DNA of 17,991 nucleotides from CAYRGS01 sp964423875 (GTDB lineage: Bacteria; UBA8248; JACPRG01; G963555815): NCBI GenBank assembly GCA_964423875.1, contig CAYRGS010000075.1, positions 1-17,991 of the forward strand, given 5' to 3'. Under the pieces are notes generated by a model. That model was given only the letters and a program-made list of their open reading frames with translations, made no database searches and had not been told where the DNA came from. The translations under genes were made by a program, and so were the position numbers. Positions 1 through 6,797 of the stretch are shown one piece after another (within the stretch, counting starts at the first letter, position 1; each line of letters opens with the position of its first letter).

Positions 1-358
1 TGTATTTGGAGTGGACGTGCCCGAAGAACCCCGTCGCTAGGACCAGTAGGAACAGCCCTACGGAGATGAACCGGGCCGAGAGCCGGACCGCCGGGCTTTG
101 AAAAATCCACGCCAAGATCGGGATGTGTTCGACGCCGCGGGACCTGTAGGCCGTGGGCGATTCAGAATCCGGGCGGGCCGCCGGCTTGAAGCGGTTCACC
201 AGGAGGAACGAAAGGACCAGGGCGGCGGCCGCCGCCGCGAGGACGACCCATCCTGGAATTTTCGAGGCAAAGCGGGCCTCATCCGCGCCGTGGGCGAGAG
301 CCGGGGCGCATTCCAGGAGGATCAGCGCCAAGACGGGAACAAGGATGCGAAGCAACAT
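1..358 (-). CDS. Membrane protein of unknown function, N-terminal part, cut by the left edge
   Basis: The frame stays open from an ATG at 358 to the window edge, giving 119 codons with no stop. Residues 1-22 form a signal peptide: an Arg near the start, a leucine/valine-rich core and an APALA-H cleavage-like site. A short loop follows, then a hydrophobic alanine/valine/leucine helix at about 38-54, a polar charged stretch (about 56-80), and a second hydrophobic segment at about 98-114 ending in GFFGHVHSKY. This is the start of a polytopic membrane protein. The layout (signal, AHG after cleavage, a Pro-Trp before the first helix, then LSF) reminds me of an uncharacterised membrane family often misnamed 'fenitrothion hydrolase'. 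That is recollection, not a search. The start is supported by the signal peptide, because the upstream Shine-Dalgarno sequence is weak. A TetR-type palindrome lies 56 bases upstream. Confidence 0.72.
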   Translation of the reverse strand, partial: MLLRILVPVLALILLECAPALAHGADEARFASKIPGWVVLAAAAAALVLSFLLVNRFKPAARPDSESPTAYRSRGVEHIPILAWIFQSPAVRLSARFISVGLFLLVLATGFFGHVHSKY

Positions 359-390
359 ACCGGGCCAAGGCTGTGACCTGGGGAAAGGCA

Positions 391-410
391 TCATCCGGCC
401 GCCCGGATGA
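391..410. other. Short perfect inverted repeat (hairpin) in the leader of the membrane gene
   Basis: TCATCCGG and CCGGATGA form an 8-bp perfect stem around a 4-base loop, between the TetR-type palindrome and the start codon at 358. There is no T tract on either side, so it does not look like an intrinsic terminator. It would sit in the 5' leader RNA if transcription starts near the palindrome. Confidence 0.4.
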
Positions 411-413
411 GGT

Positions 414-430
414 TGACTGACGATCAGTCA
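414..430. promoter_or_regulatory. TetR-type operator palindrome
   Basis: TGACTGACGATCAGTCA has perfect 7-base arms (TGACTGA / TCAGTCA) around a 3-base centre. Palindromes of this TGACnGA...TCnGTCA kind are typical operators for TetR-family repressors. It lies 56 bases upstream of the membrane gene that starts at 358 and is therefore well placed to control it. No TetR gene is in the window, so the regulator would be encoded elsewhere, perhaps beyond the left edge. I could not identify a convincing -35/-10 pair around it. Confidence 0.55.
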
Positions 431-574
431 CTTCAGGGGAGCAGGGGCTTCCGCGCCGGAATGGTTCACTTGAGGAAGAACTTCCTCTTATCCATGTGAT
501 TCAAGGGGTTCGTGAAGGGCCCGCGCCCGGATCCCTTCGAATGGAAACGGAGCGGGGAGGCCCCTTTTGAAACA

Positions 575-589
575 GCGGCGCGTCGCCGC
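575..589 (-). terminator. Weak possible terminator after the ferritin-like gene
   Basis: On the minus strand GCGGCG and CGCCGC form a 6-bp stem with a 3-base loop, 30 bases after the stop of the ferritin-like gene. It is followed by TGTTTCAAAA. The T tract is short and interrupted. A second pair of 6-base arms (GAAGGG/CCCTTC, 514-538) lies further downstream. The rest of the 359-618 gap holds the TetR-type palindrome and no gene that I can support. Confidence 0.25.
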
Positions 590-618
590 CGAATCGAGGG
601 GGCCGCGCGAGGGAGAGA

Positions 619-1284
619 TCATCCGGACAATTTGCGCTGGAAGATGGACGCCCAGGCGGTGGAAAGGTATTCGGCCACGTCCGTCGCCGTTTCCATCACC
701 AGGTCCTGTTGCCCGGATTCGATGACATAGCGCTTTATCATTTCCCGGTCGAGGGCGACGTGAAATTCCTCATCACTGCCAATCTTCGTATAGAGGTCGG
801 CCAGCTCGTTGTACCCGTACTTCCTCAAGCCCGTGACGAGCGGATCGGTGATGGACAGGGCCGATCCCTCCGAGACGTAAAAGCCGGCGAAGGGCGTGAG
901 CTGTTCCTTCTCGACGTTCCGCCACAACGTTTCCCACCACCCGGATTCGGCCTCCGGGGCGACCAGGCGGGCGGTCTCCTCCTTGGGGGCGCCTTCCTTC
1001 ATTCGCTCGATCTGCCGGCTGAGGTCCCGGTAATGCCGGGTTTCATCCCAGATGAACTTGCCCAGACTGACGAGAATCTTCTTGTCAATCCCCCTGATCT
1101 TGACCACCGCCTGGGAGATCATCTGGGCCGCCCCGATTTCCCGTTCGTTCCGCACTTCAAGCCACGCCAGCATGCTTCGCAGACTCGGCCGCTCCTTGAA
1201 GTATTCCTCCACGCTGGCGACGGCGACCTTCGAAACCCCCGCCTTCAACTCATCGACCTTCTCGATAAACGCGCCCGCCATCAT
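619..1284 (-). CDS. Ferritin-like di-iron protein, function unassigned
   Basis: This predicted all-helical protein of 221 aa carries the ligand pattern of the ferritin-like/di-iron carboxylate superfamily: a Glu in helix 1 (E47 or E49 in VRNEREIG), E81-x-x-H84 (DETRHYRD), E139 (VSEGSAL) and E172-x-x-H175 (SDEEFHV). That is the usual four-carboxylate, two-histidine set for two iron ions. The protein would therefore be expected to bind a di-iron centre and activate O2 or act as an oxidoreductase, but no substrate can be read from the sequence. There is no signal peptide or membrane segment, so it is probably cytoplasmic. The frame extends to 1305, but I prefer the ATG at 1284 because GAGGGAGAACG precedes it as a Shine-Dalgarno site. 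It starts 78 bases after the M20 gene ends and is probably co-transcribed with it. Confidence 0.75.
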   Translation of the reverse strand: MMAGAFIEKVDELKAGVSKVAVASVEEYFKERPSLRSMLAWLEVRNEREIGAAQMISQAVVKIRGIDKKILVSLGKFIWDETRHYRDLSRQIERMKEGAPKEETARLVAPEAESGWWETLWRNVEKEQLTPFAGFYVSEGSALSITDPLVTGLRKYGYNELADLYTKIGSDEEFHVALDREMIKRYVIESGQQDLVMETATDVAEYLSTAWASIFQRKLSG

Positions 1285-1362
1285 CGTTCTCCCTCTCTCC
1301 CTCATGACATTTTGGACCGGGCCCGGACGAAACCCTGGCGCCTCGGCCGCCGGCGCTCTTCC

Positions 1363-2634
1363 TCAGTCCGCGTCCGTGTTGCAGATGTCCATCGCGACCT
1401 GGGCGTAGACCTTCGAGGCGTTGAGCAGGTCGTCGATGTGGATGGCGTCCGACTCCTGCCCCTGAGAGAAGGACTTGGTGTACGAGGGTCCGTACGTCGC
1501 CGAAGGGATCCCCACCTCGTTGAAGATGTTCATGTCCCGCCACATGCTGGTGATGGGTGTGAAGATGGTTTCCGTAGGCTTTCCGAAGACCGCCTGGTGG
1601 GCGTTTTCGATGGAATCCGTGAGCGGTTCGTGCCCCTCGGCGATATACCCTCTCCGGGTCATATACGGGGTGATCTCGACGTCGACCCCCGTCTCGGCGA
1701 TGACCTTCTCGATCTCGGGCTGAACGTAAAGGGGATTCTTTCCCGGGGGGATCCGGACGTCCAAGTAGATGCTGCACCGGCCCACGGCGTTGCCGATCTT
1801 CCAGGGAAGTCCGCCCCGGATGGCGCCCACGCTGACGTTGGGCTTGATGACGCCGCCGCCGAAATCGACCTGGTCACGCTCGATATATATGTCGGCCCGG
1901 TCCTCGAGGGCGTTGATGGCCTGGGCGATCTGGACGACGGCGCTGGGGCTGTGGGCGCGCGCGGTGGGCCGCGGGATGAAGGGGGTGTAGAACCCGGCGC
2001 CGCGCGCGGTGATCTGGAAATAGGCGCACCCGCACTGGGCCCAGGTCTTGCTGAAGTTGGTGCACTCGGCCACCAGGGCGAAATCGGCGTTGATGCCGTG
2101 GTCCACCAGGTGGCGCGCCCCAAAGCCCTTGCCCAGATAGCGGCTCCCTTGGAACTCGTCGATCGGGGCCGTTCCGATCTCCCCGACCACCGCGGTGATG
2201 TAGAGGTCGCCCTTGAGCTTGACACCGCTGTCCTTGATCGCCCGGGCGGCGAACAACGTGGCCGTCAGGGGGCCTTTGTCGTTGAACACCCCCTGGCCGT
2301 AGATCAGGTCGCCTTCCATCCAGGCCCGGACGTATTCGGGCAGGAGCTCGCCGGCGCTCCAGACGTCCTCAGGCGCTCCGTACTTGGTGTCGATGTGGGC
2401 GTTGAAGAGCAGGTTCTTCCCCCCCCCGGTCCCTTTCAGGACGGCCACGACGTTGTGGCGTCCGGGCGCCGCTTCCATCTTGCGGGGCGAGAAGCCCTGT
2501 TCGGCCAGCCACTGGAACAGGGCCTCGCCCATCTCCCCCTCGAGGCCCGTGGGGCTGCCGACGTTTCCGAAGCCCAGGGCGACTTCCGCGAGTTCTTTGC
2601 GATCAATGGATGCAAGGATGGTGTCAATATTCAT
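1363..2634 (-). CDS. M20-family metallohydrolase (ArgE/DapE/carboxypeptidase-like)
   Basis: The 423-aa protein has the M20 zinc-hydrolase layout: H80 and D82 in NAHIDTKYG, the bridging Asp D119 in GVFNDKGPL, E152 in VVGEIGTAP, E190 in ALVAECTN, and H399 in ESDAIHIDD. The segment between about 200 and 320 corresponds to the inserted dimerisation domain. Members of this family remove acyl groups or cleave peptides, as with acetylornithine, succinyl-diaminopimelate or aminoacyl substrates. The exact substrate cannot be told here. One oddity is that most relatives have two consecutive acids (EE) at the E152 site, general base then metal ligand, whereas this protein has Gly-Glu. There is no signal peptide, so it is cytoplasmic. 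A sigma-70-like promoter and a palindrome lie in the 257-base gap upstream, and the ferritin-like gene follows. A run of nine C at 2419-2427 lies inside the frame. Confidence 0.85.
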   Translation of the reverse strand: MNIDTILASIDRKELAEVALGFGNVGSPTGLEGEMGEALFQWLAEQGFSPRKMEAAPGRHNVVAVLKGTGGGKNLLFNAHIDTKYGAPEDVWSAGELLPEYVRAWMEGDLIYGQGVFNDKGPLTATLFAARAIKDSGVKLKGDLYITAVVGEIGTAPIDEFQGSRYLGKGFGARHLVDHGINADFALVAECTNFSKTWAQCGCAYFQITARGAGFYTPFIPRPTARAHSPSAVVQIAQAINALEDRADIYIERDQVDFGGGVIKPNVSVGAIRGGLPWKIGNAVGRCSIYLDVRIPPGKNPLYVQPEIEKVIAETGVDVEITPYMTRRGYIAEGHEPLTDSIENAHQAVFGKPTETIFTPITSMWRDMNIFNEVGIPSATYGPSYTKSFSQGQESDAIHIDDLLNASKVYAQVAMDICNTDAD

Positions 2635-2729
2635 GTTGTGTGGTCCCCTGTTGGGTTGTCAGGGCTTTCATCTCAGCACGGCTTCTTGCGAAGTATCTTT
2701 TTCGGGCTGGATCGGCGAGCCGCTGGGTC

Positions 2730-2750
2730 AGGTTGAACACTGTCAAACCT
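2730..2750. promoter_or_regulatory. Palindromic operator candidate downstream of the M20 promoter
   Basis: This is a 21-base imperfect palindrome centred on 2740 with arms AGGTT and AACCT and an inner match GAC/GTG-type pair around the centre. Eight of ten base pairs are symmetric. It falls about 6-26 bases after the transcription start predicted from the -10 box at 2763-2768, where a bound repressor would block transcription of the M20 gene. The regulator family is not recognisable. Confidence 0.4.
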
Positions 2751-2762
2751 CTTAAACGCGCC

Positions 2763-2791
2763 ATGATAAGGCGATATGGCTCCCTCGGCAA
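2763..2791 (-). promoter_or_regulatory. Sigma-70-like promoter for the M20/ferritin-like gene pair
   Basis: On the minus strand TTGCCG (2791-2786, 4 of 6 to consensus) is followed after exactly 17 bases by TATCAT (2768-2763, 5 of 6 to consensus). The start codon of the M20 gene lies about 130 bases downstream. It is the best-matching promoter in the window by eye. A perfect TATAAT at 2797-2792 lies just upstream but has no -35 match. Confidence 0.45.
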
Positions 2792-2797
2792 ATTATA

Positions 2798-2841
2798 AGC
2801 CGGATGTCGGCTCCAGGCCGGATGACGGTAGGCCTCCGGCC
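2798..2841 (-). terminator. Tandem hairpins, possible weak terminator of the Mo-hydroxylase operon
   Basis: After the large-subunit stop, the minus strand can form GGCCGGA/TCCGGCC (2841-2835 with 2822-2816, 7 bp, 12-base loop) and then AGCCG/CGGCT (2812-2808 with 2802-2798, 5 bp). The second is followed by TATAATTT. The stems are modest and the T tract is broken, so termination is uncertain. Confidence 0.3.
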
Positions 2842-2891
2842 CGGTGGGTCGCGGGTGGATCATCCCTCCCGCTCAATCCCCCGGCGCTGTT

Positions 2892-5228
2892 TTAATTCGC
2901 GCCGGCCTGCTGAATCAGGGCGTGGAGCCTCGAGGGTGGGAGGTGGGATTCGTTCAGCCGGACGCCCAACGGCTTCAGCGCGTCCTCAATCGCCGAAACA
3001 ACCGCAGAGATGGATCCGATGGTCCCGCCCTCGCCCGCTCCCTTGACGCCGAGAGGATTCGTGGGGCAGGGGCTTTCCAGATGGATGGTGTCGATCGGCG
3101 GAATGTCCGTCGAGAGCGGAAGGAGGTAATCCAGGAGCGTCGAGGCCAGGGGCGTGCCGTTCTCGTCGAAGGCGAGGTCCTCGATGAGCGCGTCGCCGAT
3201 CCCGTGGGCCACGCCGCCGTGCACCTGGCCGTCCACCAGCAAGGGATTGACGACCGTGCCGCAATCATGGCCGGCGGTGTAATGGAGGACTTTCACGAAT
3301 CCGGTGTCCGGGTCCACCTCGACGAGAGCCACGTGGACCCCGCAGGCGAAGGCGGGAACGTCCGGCCTGAAATACTCCTCGGCGGCCAGGCCCGGGTTCG
3401 ATCCCGCGGGGAGGGGAGGGCCCCCCGCACCGGTCATCGAGTATCGGGCCATTTCTCCCAACGGGATGGCGCGCTCGGGGGCGCTTTTGACGAACACCTT
3501 CCCGTCCGCGATGTCCAGGTCTTCCTCCCCGGCTTCAAGCTTCGCGGCGGCGAGGGCGAACAGCTTTTCCCGCAGCACCCGGGCCGCCAGGACGATGGCG
3601 TTCGCCGCGTTCACCGTGCTCCGGCTGCCGAAGGTTCCGACGCCGTACGTGATGTGGTTCGTGTCCCCCGTGAGCACCTTCACGTCCTGCGGAGTCACCC
3701 CCATCGCGTCGGCGGCGACCTGGGCGAAGGTCGATACGTGGCCCTGTCCCTGGGGACATGAGCCTGTAGCCACGACGACCGTGCCGTTCGGCTCGATCCG
3801 CATCTTCGCCCCCTCGAACGGACCGCTCCCGGTCATTTCGATGTTGCAGGCGATGCCGACGCCGAGGAGTTTTCCGTTCCCCTTCCCGCGCTCCCGCTTT
3901 TGCAGCGACGTGTATCCGACCTTTTCCAGGGTCCGCTTCAGCAACTCCGGGTAATCGCCGCTTTCATAGGTCATCGGTCCGCCCCAGGTGGGCAGGCCGA
4001 CGACGTAGGGCATGTCGCCGGGCTGGACGAAGTTCCGGAACCTCACCTCCGCATTGTCGAGTCCCAGAACGCCGGCGATCCGGTCCATCGTCCGCTCGAT
4101 GATGAACGTTCCCTGGGGCCGGCTCGCCCCTCGGACCGGCCCGCAGGGGACGCGGTGGGTGTAGACCAAATCCAGCGAGGCCGCGTAATGGGCGAACTTG
4201 TAAAGCCCGATGGCGTGGGTGATCACATTCATCGAATTGATGGGCCCGGCGACCGGATAAGCCCCGGTGTCCATGATCGTATGCACCCGCAAAGCCAGAA
4301 TCCTGCCTTCGCCGTCGAACCCGACGGTGACCTTGTGGATGCCTTCACGCTCTTGAATCGCGCCTTGGATGAACTCCAGACGATCTCCCGTCCACTTCAC
4401 CGGCCGCTCCAGTTTCACCGCGAGCCAGGGAATGACCAGGTCTTCCGGGTAGAGCCTTCCTTTGGGCCCGAATCCGCCGCCGACGTCGTGGGCGAGCACC
4501 TCCACCGTCGCCTCGGGACGCCCGAGGATCGCCGCCACCAGCTGGCGCGCACCATGGGGGGCCTGGGTCGAGCTGTATATCCGGAGACGGTCGAGTTGGG
4601 CGTCATACTGGGCGAGGATCGCCCGGCACTCCATCGCGCCCGCCCCGCCGCGCTGGGTCTTCAACTCGAATTCTTCCACGTGGGGGGCCTTCGACAGCGC
4701 GTCGTCGGGCTCGCCGATTGCGGATTCCAGGCGAGCGCACAGGTTGTCCCCCAGTTCGTCCTGGACCAGCGGCGCGCCGGGCTCCAGGGCCTGGAGCGGA
4801 TGGTGCGAAGCCGGAAGAACTTCGTATTCCACCCGCGCGGCTTCCGCGGCGTCTTCCGCTTCGGCCCGGCTCTTCGCGACGAAGACCGCGACAGGCTCGC
4901 CGTAAAAGCGTGTTTTCTCCCGGGCGAGCGGCGCCCAATTGCGCCCCCGGATGGACGGGTGAGGGGCCTGAAGGGGGTAGGGCTCGCCGGCAGTCCCCAT
5001 GTCCTCGCCCGTGAACGCGGCGACGGCCCCCGCTTCGGCGCACCCCGAGAGATCGATTTCCAAAATGCGGGCATGCGCATAGGGCGACCGCAGGAAGGCC
5101 GCGTGAAGGGCCTCGGGGCAGTGGATGTCGTCGGTGAACCGCCCCCCGCCCGTCAGAAGCCGCCGGTCTTCAAACCTCGGCATGCCGGTCCCGATGTATT
5201 TGGGGTTTTTTATGAAATCCGTGGTCAC
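2892..5228 (-). CDS. Xanthine dehydrogenase/CO dehydrogenase-family large subunit, Mo-cofactor binding
   Basis: This 778-aa protein is the catalytic subunit of a molybdenum hydroxylase, which binds molybdopterin and hydroxylates a substrate with water as oxygen source. Family marks are GTGMPRFEDRRLLTGGGRF at 14-31 (the usual N-terminal segment), DVGGGFGPKG at 248-257, the active-site loop GPVRGASRPQGTF at 363-374, QGQGH at 493-497, GDTNHITYGVGTFGSR at 521-536, and GVKGAGEGG at 727-735, where E733 is the expected catalytic base. The loop is not the AYxCSFR of true aerobic CO dehydrogenase, so CO is unlikely to be the substrate. The substrate is unknown. The start is a GTG ten bases after the 2Fe-2S subunit's stop, preceded by GAGAAG. 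It is the third gene of a medium-small-large operon. No dedicated maturation gene of the XdhC/CoxF type is seen next to it. Confidence 0.93.
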   Translation of the reverse strand: MTTDFIKNPKYIGTGMPRFEDRRLLTGGGRFTDDIHCPEALHAAFLRSPYAHARILEIDLSGCAEAGAVAAFTGEDMGTAGEPYPLQAPHPSIRGRNWAPLAREKTRFYGEPVAVFVAKSRAEAEDAAEAARVEYEVLPASHHPLQALEPGAPLVQDELGDNLCARLESAIGEPDDALSKAPHVEEFELKTQRGGAGAMECRAILAQYDAQLDRLRIYSSTQAPHGARQLVAAILGRPEATVEVLAHDVGGGFGPKGRLYPEDLVIPWLAVKLERPVKWTGDRLEFIQGAIQEREGIHKVTVGFDGEGRILALRVHTIMDTGAYPVAGPINSMNVITHAIGLYKFAHYAASLDLVYTHRVPCGPVRGASRPQGTFIIERTMDRIAGVLGLDNAEVRFRNFVQPGDMPYVVGLPTWGGPMTYESGDYPELLKRTLEKVGYTSLQKRERGKGNGKLLGVGIACNIEMTGSGPFEGAKMRIEPNGTVVVATGSCPQGQGHVSTFAQVAADAMGVTPQDVKVLTGDTNHITYGVGTFGSRSTVNAANAIVLAARVLREKLFALAAAKLEAGEEDLDIADGKVFVKSAPERAIPLGEMARYSMTGAGGPPLPAGSNPGLAAEEYFRPDVPAFACGVHVALVEVDPDTGFVKVLHYTAGHDCGTVVNPLLVDGQVHGGVAHGIGDALIEDLAFDENGTPLASTLLDYLLPLSTDIPPIDTIHLESPCPTNPLGVKGAGEGGTIGSISAVVSAIEDALKPLGVRLNESHLPPSRLHALIQQAGAN

Positions 5229-5238
5229 GGATCGCTTC

Positions 5239-5736
5239 TCATTTCGGGTGGAGGAACTCGGCCGCCTTCTCCACGGCGTCTACGATGTGGTGATAGCCCG
5301 TGCACCGGCAGATGTTGCCCGACAACAACTCGCGGATCTCATCCCGTGTCCAGGTCCGCGGCTCCGACAGCGCCGCCTTCAGCGTCATCAAAATCCCCGG
5401 TGTGCAAAACCCGCACTGGAGCGCGTGGTGGATGTGAAACGCCTCCTGAATCGGATGGAGCGGTCCCTCCGGAGGTGCAAGACCCTCCACCGTCTCCACC
5501 GAGCACCCCTCCGCCTGCGCCGCCAACAGCAGGCATGAGCGCACCGGCTCGCCGTCCAGCAGGATTGTGCACGACCCGCACACCCCCTGTTCGCAACCCA
5601 CGTGCGTCCCCGTCAGTCGCAGGTCCTCGCGCAGGAAGTCCGCCAGGCTCTTGCGCGCTTCGGTCTCCCCCTCCGCCGGCTGGCCGTTCACCTCCAGCTG
5701 CACGTTCAACCGCCGCTTCGGCGCCAACTTCCCCAT
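5239..5736 (-). CDS. Mo-hydroxylase small subunit with two [2Fe-2S] clusters
   Basis: This protein of 165 aa, the normal length for the family, carries electrons between the Mo site and FAD. The N-terminal plant-type ferredoxin fold has C48, C53, C56 and C68 (CEQGVCGSC then SC). The C-terminal helical domain has C108, C111, C143 and C145 (CGFC then CRC), so both clusters have all their ligands. The ATG at 5736 directly abuts the TAG of the FAD subunit (5737-5739), and its Shine-Dalgarno GGAGGG lies inside the end of that gene, so the two are likely translationally coupled. Confidence 0.95.
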   Translation of the reverse strand: MGKLAPKRRLNVQLEVNGQPAEGETEARKSLADFLREDLRLTGTHVGCEQGVCGSCTILLDGEPVRSCLLLAAQAEGCSVETVEGLAPPEGPLHPIQEAFHIHHALQCGFCTPGILMTLKAALSEPRTWTRDEIRELLSGNICRCTGYHHIVDAVEKAAEFLHPK

Positions 5737-6597
5737 CTACTTCCCTCCGGCAATTTCGGCCAGCGCCCGCCGCGTGAACACGCCGCACAAATGCCGCCGG
5801 TAATCCGATGAGCCATGAAAATCCGAAAGCGGCTCGACCTCGCCCTTCACCGCCTCGGCCGCCCGTTCCAACACATCAGGCGAAAGGGGCGAATCCCGGA
5901 GAATTGCTTCCGCTTCCGTCGCCCGTGCGGGGACGCCCCCGACGCCCGTCAGCGCAATCCGCGCCTCCCGGCACTTCCCGTCCTCCATCCGCGCGGCCGC
6001 GGCCACCCCGACCAGGGCGAAATCCCCGACCCGGCGGGAAAACTCCAGAAACGCCGTCCGCCAGCCTTCGCCCAGAATGGGAAAACTCACCTCGGTCAGC
6101 AGCTCGTCCTCCCCGAGGTCGGTGGACAGATAGGACGTGAAAAACTCCTGGGCGCTCAGCGTGCGGCTCGAAGAGGGGCTCCGGATCTCAATCCGCGCTT
6201 CGAGCGCCGCCACGACGGCCGGAAGCTCCGACGCCGGGTGGTTGTGAGCCAGCGATCCCCCCAGCGTTCCCCGGTTCCGGATCGCCGCGTGGCCGATCAG
6301 GGGAACCGCCTGGGACAGCAGCGGGACCGACTCCCCAACCTCGGAGGAGCGTTCCACGTCCGAATGCCGGGTCATGGCGCCCACCTTGAGGAAGCCGTTC
6401 TCCCGCCGGATGCCTTGCAGGGCGTCGACCCGATTGAGGTCGATCAGCACCCCCGCTTGGTGAAGCCGCATCCCGAGCATGGGCATCAGGCTCTGCCCGC
6501 CCGCCAGAAGCTTCGCCTCCTCCCCATACCGCTTCAACAGCTCCAACACTTCCGACACCGATGAGGGCGCGACGTAATCAAATGGGGCCGGCTTCAT
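5737..6597 (-). CDS. Mo-hydroxylase medium subunit, FAD-binding
   Basis: A 286-aa protein of the CoxM/CutM type binds FAD and passes electrons to the final acceptor. The two FAD motifs are seen: AGGQSLMPMLGMRL at about 32-45, and IRNRGTLGGSLAHNHPASE at about 106-124. The C-terminal domain runs to the SSDYRRHLCGVFTRRAL segment, which is typical of the family. The frame can be extended to a TTG at 6657, but I choose the ATG at 6597 because GGAGGA lies about 10 bases before it and the protein then begins with the usual MKPxPFDYxxP. It is the first gene of the three-subunit operon and is separated from pgl by 200 bases. Confidence 0.92.
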   Translation of the reverse strand: MKPAPFDYVAPSSVSEVLELLKRYGEEAKLLAGGQSLMPMLGMRLHQAGVLIDLNRVDALQGIRRENGFLKVGAMTRHSDVERSSEVGESVPLLSQAVPLIGHAAIRNRGTLGGSLAHNHPASELPAVVAALEARIEIRSPSSSRTLSAQEFFTSYLSTDLGEDELLTEVSFPILGEGWRTAFLEFSRRVGDFALVGVAAAARMEDGKCREARIALTGVGGVPARATEAEAILRDSPLSPDVLERAAEAVKGEVEPLSDFHGSSDYRRHLCGVFTRRALAEIAGGK

Positions 6598-6695
6598 CTT
6601 GGATCCATCCTCCGGCTGATTGTGAATCCCAACGGGGTCCCGCGCGAATTCGGGCAAGAGGCTTTCGACGAACGGAGAAGCCCCCGACGCCTGGT

Positions 6696-6715
6696 GTCAC
6701 TTCCTGTGTTGTGAC
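6696..6715. repeat. Inverted repeat upstream of the Mo-hydroxylase operon
   Basis: GTCAC and GTGAC are separated by 10 bases, about 100 bases upstream of the FAD-subunit start in an intergenic region of 200 bases. The spacing is compatible with a dimeric regulator, but the arms are short and could occur by chance. No clear promoter was found beside it. Confidence 0.2.
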
Positions 6716-6797
6716 CGAAATGGTTTGGATCGACCACGTGCGTTATTTTCCCACACCCCGGGCCGCGCGTCTACGGGAGGGGAAGATGTCTGGCGAG

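Noticed and set aside
466..495. A 9-residue open frame (MDKRKFFLK) on the minus strand in the 359-618 gap
   Set aside because: It looks like a plausible protein start but ends at once, has no supporting Shine-Dalgarno and overlaps a small hairpin (472-487). It is too short to support.
2419..2427. A run of nine C inside the M20 gene as a phase-variation switch
   Set aside because: The run encodes consecutive glycines in an intact frame, and one homopolymer in a high-GC genome is weak evidence. No sign of an alternative frame is present.
709..2736. A 675-codon plus-strand open frame across the ferritin-like and M20 genes
   Set aside because: It is the antisense of two well-supported genes, has no recognisable domain and has the Arg/Asp/Gly-heavy composition of high-GC shadow frames.
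3900..5777. A 625-codon plus-strand open frame opposite the Mo-hydroxylase genes
   Set aside because: It is antisense to the large and small subunits and ends in low-complexity Pro/Ser/Arg sequence. It is a shadow.
2892..6597. Aerobic carbon monoxide dehydrogenase (coxMSL)
   Set aside because: The subunit order fits, but the large subunit lacks the AYxCSFR loop with the Cu-binding Cys of true CoxL.
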